Made by a program: the position numbers and the translations under genes
In this document: positions 40,766 to 48,665 of the stretch, one piece after another
How the letters are laid out: the number at the start of each line of letters is the position of its first letter
Position numbering within the stretch: position 1 is the first letter of the stretch
The notes under the pieces: model-generated
What the model was told of the DNA's origin: nothing
Databases searched by the model: none
What the model saw: only the letters and a program-made list of their open reading frames with translations
Source: an uncultured Eubacteriales bacterium
GTDB taxonomy: Bacteria > Bacillota > Clostridia > Oscillospirales > Acutalibacteraceae
Direction: 5' to 3'
Length of the DNA: 64,000 bases
NCBI GenBank assembly: GCA_934477125.1
Contig: CAKSOL010000006.1
Location: 82,208 to 146,207 of the forward strand

Positions 40766-40977
40766 CTAAGTGCAAAACAGACTTTAACTGTTTTTGTTTA
40801 AGAGTTTTGACTTGATTTGCTTTAATTTGGTACAAATTATCTCAATACTATGAGGTATTTCTGCTTTTGCTATCAAATAGCTATCACTTGGATGCTATCA
40901 TCTTTGTATTAATTTAAATCAAGCGCACCATAATTATCAATTTTATTTAACAAATCACACTTGCACATATAAAAATA
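40766..40977. other. left end of the element: AT-rich spacer with integrase arm-type repeats
   Basis: No gene is visible. Three direct copies of GCTATCA occur at 40869-40875, 40880-40886 and 40894-40900, about 100-135 bp inside attL. The same heptamer is repeated near attR. Spacing and placement fit arm-binding sites of a tyrosine integrase. Confidence 0.5.
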
Positions 40978-41448
40978 TTAATTTGTATTGCATTTGCCAT
41001 CTGTTTTTTCTTTACCAAAATCAGGGTGTTCTCCGCCGCCAAGCCATTCCCCTGTTGCAAGCCATAGCTCATAAAAATACAACCATTCAACTGTCCACGG
41101 TATAATTGTATCAGCAAGTAATTTATATACATTAAATTCAGAATATCTATACAAGCAGATACGAACCATTTTAGCATCAACATTAATATCAAATTTATGA
41201 GGAAAATCTTCAGCGTCTAATTTTTTCAATTCGTCTCCGTACACCCAAACCTTAGGACTCTCCCATAACTTATACAGCATTAATATGTTGTATTCTTTGG
41301 AAAATGCAGTTGGTTTTATTTGTCCAGACCAAAAAAGTTGTTTTTTCTTTTTTTCTATATAGCATTTTGCATCTTTATATACTGAGCACAAGGCAACTTT
41401 TTGCTGTAATAAAGAAAAAGGAGACTTTTTAAAATATTTATTTGCCAA
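40978..41448 (-). CDS. CBASS E2-like protein (bacterial ubiquitin-conjugating-like)
   Basis: 156 residues. The C-terminal region ICLYRYSEF (C98), TIIPWTVEWLYFYELWL and TGEWLGGGEHP is the pattern of the E2-like proteins of short type II CBASS; C98 is the likely thioester cysteine. In such systems the E2-like protein acts on the cyclase C-terminus to prime it. Here it is last in the operon cap5-cyclase-E2, and its start overlaps the cyclase stop by 11 bp. The open frame is intact, although its partner cyclase is broken. Confidence 0.75.
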   Translation of the reverse strand: MANKYFKKSPFSLLQQKVALCSVYKDAKCYIEKKKKQLFWSGQIKPTAFSKEYNILMLYKLWESPKVWVYGDELKKLDAEDFPHKFDINVDAKMVRICLYRYSEFNVYKLLADTIIPWTVEWLYFYELWLATGEWLGGGEHPDFGKEKTDGKCNTN

Positions 41449-42594
41449 AGAATGTGTGTCCCCCTACTTTTTTCGCTGTGTTTGTAGACGAGGTTTGTAA
41501 TCCGCCTTTTAATCCTGAAACATATAACGATTTATTTTCTCTGGCAATTTTTATTGCTTCACCTTCATCTTTTATTGAACGCTGAACTATATTCTTACCA
41601 AAACAAGTTTCAAGATTTCCTGTTAGAATATGCAATCCTTGTGCATTGAGTGGTTCTGTAATTATTTCATTCTTAGCACATTGCAGCCAACAGAAAAACT
41701 CATTAGCTTTAGCAGGTTCCGTATTCCATTTATCCGCAAAATTTTCTTCCTGCATTACAGGATTTAAGATTTTATATGTATCACCGTCTTTTTCAACATA
41801 ATTTTCCATTTTTGAAACTATGCTGTTTAATGCATCATAAAGATTTGATTCATTATTATATGCAAGTGCTGCAAGCGTTGTAATTATTATTGATATAGGG
41901 GCATTCTTTTTTCTTGCTTCGGGTAGTTTATCATACATAATATCCCTATGCCTTTTTAATAATTGAACAGCTTACTGCAAAGGTGTTTTAATTTTATACA
42001 ACGGAACCTTATCAATTTCCACATTGTTTTTTGCTGCAAACGCTTTTCGTACTTCGATGGTCTGAGTTTCCATCCTTTTTTCAAACCACTCATGATATTT
42101 ATATGGATTACTGTATTTAGCAATATAAGAACCGTTGTCAAGCTTGTGTGTCAGTTTGATCTCTGTAAAATATGGTTCGCTATAAAAGCTATCATTAGGA
42201 ACACAGGGCATATGTCCATATGGAATTCATCATAACATAATGTCCAGCAACGCTTTCCTTCCTTTTGAAGCATCTTATCATAAGTTTTGTGCTCTTTTAA
42301 GCGGTTACCAACAATATTCTTTATTTCAGCTTCTGATTTATATTTTGCATTTTTTAAAAGGCAAACTAAATCTATATCATATTCATCAGCATCAGATACT
42401 GGACGAATAACTGTACCCAAGTAAAACGAACCCTGAGGCATAATTTTAACTTCAGAATCATCATCGCAATCGCCTAACCATTGACCTACTGCACGATAGC
42501 TTGTTTCTGCTTTTTCTCTCATTGTTTCAGATATATCTAGATTCGAAGCAATTCGTAATAGATAATTATTCAACATTTTTTCTTTTTCAGTCAT
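41438..42594 (-). pseudogene. CBASS CD-NTase (cyclic oligonucleotide synthase), frameshifted and interrupted
   Basis: The N-terminal part carries the nucleotidyltransferase signature QGSFYLGT (G55, S56), EYDIDLVC (D73, D75) and HMDI (D127). Directly after codon 128 (near 42208) one base is missing (ATATGCCC where ATATTGCCC would give DILPCVPND), which moves the frame. The middle part (to TPLQ) then meets an in-frame TAA at 41972-41974, after which the frame continues AVQLLKRHRDIMYDKLPEARK to the natural end at 41438. Restoring both sites would give about 385 residues. The ATG lies three bases after the Cap5 stop. Two lesions argue for real decay, though assembly error is not excluded. Confidence 0.85.
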
Positions 42595-42597
42595 AAT

Positions 42598-43719
42598 TTA
42601 ATCTCCTAAAATAAGTGTTTCAAAAAAACCGTCACATTCATCGTAAATGTTTATTTTCGGATAAGTATTAGCCATATATCTTCGCCCAATTTCAAAAGCG
42701 GCCGATACGGGTACCGCAGGAAATAGGTGCACTCCAACATTTCTTCCGTAAAGATTTAAAATCTCTTCACAAACACTCTGATATATATGCCAAAAAGCGC
42801 TTAAATCAGAAATGCTTTTGATACAGTCAACTTCTAATTTTGATGCCGTTATTTTATATATTGCTCTATATTTATCTATTTGAGGAATTCTATCATCTGA
42901 AATTTCATTAGTAAGAGATACAACAAGGGCAACACTTTCACTTTCTTGATTGTATTCTTTACTTTCTATTGTAAATGTATTTGTTAATTCAACAGACTGC
43001 CACTTCCAAGTGTCTGGAACTCGTGTTTTTTGATAAATATCACAAGGTAATTTATCGCCAATCAATTCTCCAAGTTTAATAATTAACGGTATTGGAGCAA
43101 TTGGGAATATTGAGAAATTTGACCTATGTAATTGAATATAAGGGTTATATAATGCGTTTTGAAATTGATATTCGAGCTGATTGGTACAGTCATCCCAGTA
43201 CTCTTTTGATTTATATTTATAAGAAGATTTTATAGGCATTTGAATTCCATACGGAGATGCAGGGTGTTTGTTCGGCAAGACTGCTTTTGCTGCTAAGTTA
43301 TAATCAATATTAGCTGCTTGAGTTCCTTTTATTGGTGAAGCAAATCTAACAATTTCAGTTTTGGGAACATTAAATAAAGAACAAATTCTGTCCAATTTTT
43401 CTTCGTGCGCCGCTTTCATTGCTTTTAATCTTTCAACGGGATATTCATCAACATTAGTGTCAATTAGTTTGTGATGGTCAGCACACATTAGCATAAGATT
43501 TTCAAGTTTGTCAGACAACTGGGGAGATAAAATTTTATCTCCACGAGGCCCATTTGCGCTTGAAGCAACAATGTGTGCTACATATGCGTTGTTAAAATTT
43601 GACAATGTCACACCATCATAAAAGAGGCGCTTATTGCAACCTTCAAACTCACACATACCTGCTGCTTTTCCGCACAAAATTCTAACTGTATTATCCGATG
43701 GAGCTTTGTTTCGTCCCAT
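42598..43719 (-). CDS. CBASS effector Cap5 (HNH-SAVED nuclease)
   Basis: 373 residues. N-terminal HNH nuclease (Cys at 16, 23, 28; AHIVASSANGPRGD with H49; CADHHKLID with H82, H83), then a SAVED domain ending in AVPVSAAFEIGRRYMANTYP. In studied Cap5 proteins cyclic nucleotides bind SAVED and switch on non-specific DNA cleavage that kills the infected cell. It is first in the CBASS operon. The reading frame is intact. Its promoter should lie in the 103-bp spacer shared with the divergent HTH gene, but no clear boxes were found on this strand. Confidence 0.88.
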   Translation of the reverse strand: MGRNKAPSDNTVRILCGKAAGMCEFEGCNKRLFYDGVTLSNFNNAYVAHIVASSANGPRGDKILSPQLSDKLENLMLMCADHHKLIDTNVDEYPVERLKAMKAAHEEKLDRICSLFNVPKTEIVRFASPIKGTQAANIDYNLAAKAVLPNKHPASPYGIQMPIKSSYKYKSKEYWDDCTNQLEYQFQNALYNPYIQLHRSNFSIFPIAPIPLIIKLGELIGDKLPCDIYQKTRVPDTWKWQSVELTNTFTIESKEYNQESESVALVVSLTNEISDDRIPQIDKYRAIYKITASKLEVDCIKSISDLSAFWHIYQSVCEEILNLYGRNVGVHLFPAVPVSAAFEIGRRYMANTYPKINIYDECDGFFETLILGD

Positions 43720-43822
43720 TTTATCACCATCCTTTCACTTTGTGATTATGTACAGAAACTTATTGTATGTAGACTTTTTGTATTCACTCCTATTATACTA
43801 TAAATTATGGAGGATTGCAACT

Positions 43823-44032
43823 ATGGATATTATAAAAGTATTTGGTCATAACTTAAAAAAATATCGTACGGCTATGGGAATATCTCAAGAAGCATTCGCC
43901 GAAAAGTGCGGTATGCACCGTACTTATATTAGTGCTATCGAGTGTTACCGCCGTAGCATTTCGTTAGAAAATATACAGCGTATTGCCGATGCACTTGGAA
44001 TTGAAACATATAAATTATTTTTGGAGGAATAA
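43823..44032 (+). CDS. XRE-type HTH regulator, restriction-modification controller (C protein)-like
   Basis: 69 residues from the ATG at 43823 with GGAGG nine bases upstream. A single HTH_3 domain: FGHNLKKYRTAMGISQEAFAEKCG, then MHRTYISAIECYRRSISLENI, very like C proteins that time restriction enzyme expression after entry into a new host. It diverges from cap5 and is followed after 3 bp by an unknown gene. It could control the DpnII locus, the CBASS operon, or both. A TAGACT/TATACT pair (18-bp spacing) lies upstream. Confidence 0.8.
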   Translation: MDIIKVFGHNLKKYRTAMGISQEAFAEKCGMHRTYISAIECYRRSISLENIQRIADALGIETYKLFLEE

Positions 44033-44035
44033 ATT

Positions 44036-44572
44036 ATGCCATCACACATTGTAGATTATGAATTGCCCGTAAGTAATCGAACTCAAATGAGAGTAGAACT
44101 TATATCCTGTTTTCTGAATGAACTTCCTGGCACCGGTCGAGAAAATAATGCGTCACGATATCAATATAATGTTGAAACATATGGAAATTATGGTATTTAC
44201 CTCAAACGACCTACGCAATTGAACAAGGGATTTGACTTTACGGTTAATGTAAAAGGCATGTATTTCAAAAAGAACAGACGATACAGCAATCCCAGTCATC
44301 AGGATATCTTTAACGCTTTGACATATTGCTTAAACACATACCCTGAAGAGTATAATACAGTAAGAAATGCAATTGTAGAAATTTACAACTGCATTGATGC
44401 TGATTTGTCTCAAATCAATGCATACTTTTGCGATCATGAAGGAACAGAACATCCCATCCAAATAATTCTGTTGGCTATTAAATGGTTGTTTATGGAGCAA
44501 GATTGTGCTTACTGGAATTACTCTGGACGAAGAATGCTTTTTGAAGGACTTAATGAGCGAGGTTTGGTGTAA
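44036..44572 (+). CDS. unknown protein co-encoded with the controller-like HTH
   Basis: 178 residues, soluble, no signal peptide. Parts that stand out are YQYNVETYGNYGIYLKRPTQ, a Lys/Arg/Tyr-rich KKNRRYSNPSHQDIF and a C-terminal LLAIKWLFMEQDCAYWNYSGRRMLFE. I cannot assign a family. GGAGG at the end of the HTH gene serves as its site (eight bases to ATG), so the two are coupled. It converges with the HPPY methylase gene, leaving 4 bp between stops. Its place inside a defence block makes it a candidate defence or accessory gene. Confidence 0.75.
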   Translation: MPSHIVDYELPVSNRTQMRVELISCFLNELPGTGRENNASRYQYNVETYGNYGIYLKRPTQLNKGFDFTVNVKGMYFKKNRRYSNPSHQDIFNALTYCLNTYPEEYNTVRNAIVEIYNCIDADLSQINAYFCDHEGTEHPIQIILLAIKWLFMEQDCAYWNYSGRRMLFEGLNERGLV

Positions 44573-44576
44573 ATTT

Positions 44577-45323
44577 TTATTTTCTAAACACGAACAAATA
44601 CTCATGTGCAATCAGTAAAAAATTATATTTTACGCTATTTGTTTTCCAATATCCCGTTGCTTTGCAGTTGTGTTGCTCTTTGATAATCAATTCTTTAAGA
44701 GTAAATCCGGCATCTTGGAAAATTTTCATGACATCAAAAGACATTGGTATCATACAACCCTTTTGTCTTGTATCGCCCATAAGTACAGCACAAAATTTAT
44801 CTTTTTTCAAAACACGGTAGCTCTCTGCAGCTACCTTTTTCATTTCTTCAAGAAAATCTTTTACTTTAAGATGCGATAAATCTTCTTCAATATCTTCGCT
44901 ATATTTGATAATATCGGCATAGGGTGGATGTGTGCAAATCAAGTCAATACTTTCATCTGAAAGAAAATCTAAATTTCTTGCATCGCCCTTACGGATACAA
45001 ACTTTTCCGTTTGCATCTTCGTGTTCAAAATTCACTTTTTCTTTACATCTGTCGAGTGCAACATCATTGACATCAACACCGATAATATCACGATTCAAAA
45101 GTTTCGCTTCAACAAGGGTTGTCCCGCCTCCGGCAAACTGGTCAAGGACTAAATCGCCCTCTTTTGAATATCTTAATATAATATTTCGAGGAATATACGG
45201 CGACCAATTTCCACGCCATTTTGCATCGTGAGTTGCCCAATCGCCACGTTTTGGAAAAGACCAATGTGTTGTCATTTCCAACTCAAAATCATCAGGTTCC
45301 CATTTTGTAATTTTCTTTGCCAT
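44577..45323 (-). CDS. DNA methyltransferase (N4/N6 type, HPPY motif)
   Basis: 248 residues. The SAM motif DQFAGGGTTLVEA (about 61-73) comes before the catalytic motif THPPYADIIKYS (HPPY 132-135). In DpnII-type systems a second methylase (DpnA) protects single-stranded DNA during uptake; this gene has that position, but DpnA is a beta-class enzyme with the opposite motif order, so it is not called dpnA. Its ATG overlaps the restriction gene stop by one base (TAATG). Last gene of the restriction-modification operon. Confidence 0.85.
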   Translation of the reverse strand: MAKKITKWEPDDFELEMTTHWSFPKRGDWATHDAKWRGNWSPYIPRNIILRYSKEGDLVLDQFAGGGTTLVEAKLLNRDIIGVDVNDVALDRCKEKVNFEHEDANGKVCIRKGDARNLDFLSDESIDLICTHPPYADIIKYSEDIEEDLSHLKVKDFLEEMKKVAAESYRVLKKDKFCAVLMGDTRQKGCMIPMSFDVMKIFQDAGFTLKELIIKEQHNCKATGYWKTNSVKYNFLLIAHEYLFVFRK

Positions 45324-46180
45324 TATTTAAAAACCTCTGTTATTATGCCATTTTCCAAATCTCTAATGTTGTAAATGTGTTCCATAACATCAAAGGTTTC
45401 TTCAAGATTATGGCGAGCACTTGTCCAACCTTTTCCATCGGTAAACCATACAAAAGTAAAACCGTCGATTGTATTGGTTTCGAGAGCAAGTGTTTTGTAG
45501 CTACGTGCCGTTTCAATGAGTTTGCTTCCTCCGCTACCGTAAAAATTAGTTTCAATACCATAAATCATATTAGGTGTCTTAACCACAAAATCAAAACGCT
45601 TTTCTGTTTTTCCTTGATTTGATATGGCTGAAAGGTTAACGCCCCATTTATCGGTAATCTGATGAATATACATCTCTTTGAAATATGACTCATCTTTAAC
45701 AAATCCTGATTTTTTGATAAAATTTTCAACTAAGTTTTCCATTAAATGACCGCCACGATTTTTGCGTCCGTTTGAATCAAGACCTGTTTCAACACCAGTT
45801 GCATAATCTACAAGGTTGTTGACAATGTGATTTTTCATCAAGTCAAAAAGACCTGTTTTACGCATAAAGGTCTTATATTGCTCAACAGAAAGATTAGGCT
45901 TTTTAAAGTTATATGTATAGTCTCCATCACCATCAATCGCATATATTTCATTTGACCTAACTGCCAAAAGCAAAGGTATACATTTCAAAGTTTCCGGATA
46001 TTTGCCTATAAGCTTTTCAAAATCTTCTTCAATATTCTTAGAACCAATAAGTGAATTTAAAATATTAAGTTCAACTTTAATATTATCGACATTCCTATGA
46101 ACCTTATCAAAATCTATATAATAACCATAGTCTGCAATACTATCACGGAATCCTAATAACCATTCGCTAAAATTTCTCAT
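45323..46180 (-). CDS. type II restriction endonuclease, DpnII/MboI-like (GATC)
   Basis: 285 residues, close to the known length of R.DpnII. The N-terminal part, the central GLDSNGRKNRGGHLMENLVE and the C-terminal KRFDFVVKTPNMIYGIETNFYGSGGSKLIETARSYK (split here into 20-residue or shorter motifs: RFDFVVKTPN, GIETNFY, GGSKLIETARSYK) are typical of the DpnII family; the D and E-x-N/K residues form the PD-type nuclease site. It should cut unmethylated GATC. It lies 11 bp after the Mrr-like gene and is coupled to the HPPY methylase gene. Confidence 0.88.
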   Translation of the reverse strand: MRNFSEWLLGFRDSIADYGYYIDFDKVHRNVDNIKVELNILNSLIGSKNIEEDFEKLIGKYPETLKCIPLLLAVRSNEIYAIDGDGDYTYNFKKPNLSVEQYKTFMRKTGLFDLMKNHIVNNLVDYATGVETGLDSNGRKNRGGHLMENLVENFIKKSGFVKDESYFKEMYIHQITDKWGVNLSAISNQGKTEKRFDFVVKTPNMIYGIETNFYGSGGSKLIETARSYKTLALETNTIDGFTFVWFTDGKGWTSARHNLEETFDVMEHIYNIRDLENGIITEVFK

Positions 46181-46191
46181 ATATTTTACCT

Positions 46192-47034
46192 CTATTCAAT
46201 ATTAACAATAAGTTTATCATCTTTAATCTTCCATTTAGATTTCTTTTGAATAAACGAATTATCATCGTTAATCAGTCCGCAATCTTTATAAATTTGTGTA
46301 ACGCCACCAATATATCTATGTGATTTATCTAGATTTAGAGTTTGAAGTTGTCCGTTGATTTCTACATTTACAGAAGAATTATTATCGTCAATAGAATTTC
46401 TAATTATCTGTGGAATAATTAAAATCCTTGCACGAATATCGTTTGCTGTAATATTACGTTCTACTAGATAATCGTCAGAATTGTTTGTAACAGTTGAATC
46501 GGGTTGAGAGTATTGTTCGAGAATTTCTTTTAGCATATCCTCATCAAATACTGGCTTATAGGAAAATGCCACTCCGTTATCAATGCACATATTCAATAAC
46601 GTTTTGCCATCAATTAGGATAGTCGGCATGTTAGGATTACTCTCAGCTTCATTTATAGCACCTTTGGTAAACGAAGATGTTGTTATAAACACATTGATAT
46701 AATTATTATTTAAGACATTTCCTTGCTTATCACGTTTAGTTGAACCTTTTAAATCTCGTATTTCTTTGGCTTGAACTTTGTTTGTCGGTTTATATCTTTT
46801 AGCTTGAACATAATAATTCATTGTATCTATTCCCTGAAGGTCAATTCCCGGTCTGGAACAAGTTAAATCAATTCCATTGTCACCAACATATTTTGTTGTT
46901 ACAACCTCTTGAAAGCCAATCTTCTTTAAAAAATGATTTAAAAACAGTTCAAAATCTCTGCCTGTTGCAAAAGATTTATAAAGTCTTTCGATATAATTCT
47001 TTTCATCTGATGTTGATAGTTCTAAATATATCAC
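46192..47034 (-). CDS. Mrr-like restriction endonuclease domain protein
   Basis: 280 residues. The start is GTG at 47034, with GGGGGAGG seven bases upstream. The N-terminal domain has the Mrr_cat pattern: GRDFELFLNHFLKKIGF, then GDNGIDL (D56) and YYVQAKRYK (Q77, K79), a PD-(D/E)xK site with Q-x-K. The C-terminal half (from about 170) has no recognised domain, ending in beta-rich GGVTQIYKDCGLI. It lies between the Dam-type methylase and the DpnII nuclease, where standard DpnII systems have nothing. It may be an alternative nuclease, possibly for modified DNA; function is inferred. Confidence 0.78.
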   Translation of the reverse strand: MIYLELSTSDEKNYIERLYKSFATGRDFELFLNHFLKKIGFQEVVTTKYVGDNGIDLTCSRPGIDLQGIDTMNYYVQAKRYKPTNKVQAKEIRDLKGSTKRDKQGNVLNNNYINVFITTSSFTKGAINEAESNPNMPTILIDGKTLLNMCIDNGVAFSYKPVFDEDMLKEILEQYSQPDSTVTNNSDDYLVERNITANDIRARILIIPQIIRNSIDDNNSSVNVEINGQLQTLNLDKSHRYIGGVTQIYKDCGLINDDNSFIQKKSKWKIKDDKLIVNIE

Positions 47035-47049
47035 TTTTCAGCCTCCCCC

Positions 47050-48120
47050 TTAAAAATTACTGATAAGCAATTCCTTAATTTTTCCTCTTGCCTCACTATT
47101 ACAGTTAATCATTCGAGTCGCTTCAACTCGCTTAATTTTATGCGCAGAATAGATATTATCAAAGAAATCATCGTCTGTATTTGAGTTCTTTGGATCAGAA
47201 TTGCTAATTACAATTTTGGCACCCTTTTTATCCATGTCATCAACAAATCGTGCAAGTTCAATCTGTGCGTCATCATTAAACAAATTCTCGGTATATGCGG
47301 TAAAACTTGCTGTGTCTGTAATAGGTCTGTATGGGGGATCAAAATACACAAAAGTATTTTCGTCAATAAAGTCAGCCGACTCTCTGTAATCACCACATAC
47401 AATATTAACTCTTTGTAACTTCTCCGATACTGCTCTGAGGTTGTTTTCATCGCAAATCATAGGATTTTTATATGCTCCCATAGGAACGTTAAACAACCCT
47501 TTTTTGTTCACTCGGAAAAGACCGTTGAAACAGGTTTTATTAAGAAAAATCATCATTGCCGCTTTTTCGATATTGATGTTCTCGTTTCCATTGACCTTTA
47601 AATCATTAAAACGTTCACGCTTTTCCATATAATATGCTTTGCGATTATCCATATCTAACGGAATGAAATCGTTCTGCATAGCGTAAAGAATTTCAATCAG
47701 AGCATCTATGTCATCACGGATAATGTGATATGTATTGATGAGTTCAGCGTTAATATCGCTGATATATACTTCTTCTAAATCATACTTACTGAGAATATCA
47801 AACAAAACTGCACCACCGCCAACAAATGGCTCAGCATATTTTGTAATTCTTCCACTATCAAACGGATAGTAACGTTCAATCTCTTTAATGAGCTGACCTT
47901 TGCCGCCTGCCCATTTCAAGAAAGGTTTAACCGCTTTTTCATCAGTTTTACTATATCGTGTACTTCTTGCATCTATCGGTTTTGTGGCCGTTGTAGGTAT
48001 AATCCACATATTGCCCACCATAGTTGCCTCAGCAATTCTTTGTTCAGAACACAGAACCGCTACTCTTCTTTGAGAAATGCCCCACTTATCAGCGGCTTCT
48101 CTTGCAGACATAAATTCCAT
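47050..48120 (-). CDS. Dam-family adenine methyltransferase with N-terminal HTH
   Basis: 356 residues. Residues about 1-55 form an added DNA-binding head (MSAREAADKWGISQRRVAVL, then GNMWIIP), the helix-turn-helix style found in excisionases and MerR-like regulators. From residue 66 follows a class alpha D12 methylase: PFLKWAGGKGQL, EPFVGGGAVLFD and DPPY (261-264). It should methylate adenine in GATC and protect against the DpnII nuclease. The head could let the methylase regulate its own operon, as proven for some HTH-methylases. First gene of the four-gene operon. Confidence 0.9.
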   Translation of the reverse strand: MEFMSAREAADKWGISQRRVAVLCSEQRIAEATMVGNMWIIPTTATKPIDARSTRYSKTDEKAVKPFLKWAGGKGQLIKEIERYYPFDSGRITKYAEPFVGGGAVLFDILSKYDLEEVYISDINAELINTYHIIRDDIDALIEILYAMQNDFIPLDMDNRKAYYMEKRERFNDLKVNGNENINIEKAAMMIFLNKTCFNGLFRVNKKGLFNVPMGAYKNPMICDENNLRAVSEKLQRVNIVCGDYRESADFIDENTFVYFDPPYRPITDTASFTAYTENLFNDDAQIELARFVDDMDKKGAKIVISNSDPKNSNTDDDFFDNIYSAHKIKRVEATRMINCNSEARGKIKELLISNF

Positions 48121-48185
48121 AACAACCTCCTGAATACATCGAGTTCGTACTTGTATAATATTATATTCTAAAACTCGAACAATAG
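48121..48185 (-). promoter_or_regulatory. promoter/operator region of the restriction-modification operon
   Basis: On the minus strand TTGTTC is followed after 16 bases by TATTAT, and inverted CGAGTT/AACTCG half sites bracket the -10 region before GGAGGTTGTT-ATG. The symmetric half sites are candidate binding sites for the HTH head of the methylase. Confidence 0.45.
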
Positions 48186-48272
48186 CAATACCATTTTCAA
48201 AAAAGATTGTAAACTTTTTTATTGCTCTAAATAAGTAATGGCGGCAGAGATTACTCCCTGCCGCCGCTACGT

Positions 48273-48656
48273 TTATACCGTGTAAATCATTTCTGCATTT
48301 ACAATTTCCGTTGCACGATTACGGATATTGTTCATCTTCTGCACCCACGCCATTTGATCGGTTGCCTTTAAGCTTTCCGTTACATTTTCTTTTTCGGAAA
48401 GTTCTTTTACCAACCGAAGAAACAATGCTGTCGCCTGTTGTTCAACCTCATCAAGATAAGCGGTGAGTTTTCCTGAAGTCATCAAATTGGCGTATAAAAC
48501 ACGATGATTTTCTTTCAAAAACCGTTTGTGCCGCATACCCCATACACCGATATTTTCGTGTTTTTCTTCGGTGGGTAATGCAAGGTCAGGTAAGTAATAA
48601 TCGCCTTGCAAAGTGTAACTGATACCCATTCTTTCGTCTGTAAAATGCTTTTTCAT
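48273..48656 (-). CDS. TnpV family transposon-encoded protein
   Basis: 127 residues: ISYTLQGDYYLPDLALP, IGVWGMRHKRFLKENHRVLY and the helical C-terminus (WVQKMNNIRNRATEIVN) are typical of TnpV proteins of clostridial mobile elements. The biochemical role is unknown. It lies 9 bp after the relaxase stop, so it belongs to the mobilisation module rather than to the defence cargo. Confidence 0.85.
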   Translation of the reverse strand: MKKHFTDERMGISYTLQGDYYLPDLALPTEEKHENIGVWGMRHKRFLKENHRVLYANLMTSGKLTAYLDEVEQQATALFLRLVKELSEKENVTESLKATDQMAWVQKMNNIRNRATEIVNAEMIYTV

Positions 48657-48665
48657 AGTGTGTTC

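Noticed and set aside
44577..45323. Calling the HPPY methylase dpnA
   Set aside because: The position fits, but the SAM motif precedes the catalytic motif, opposite to the beta-class DpnA enzymes.
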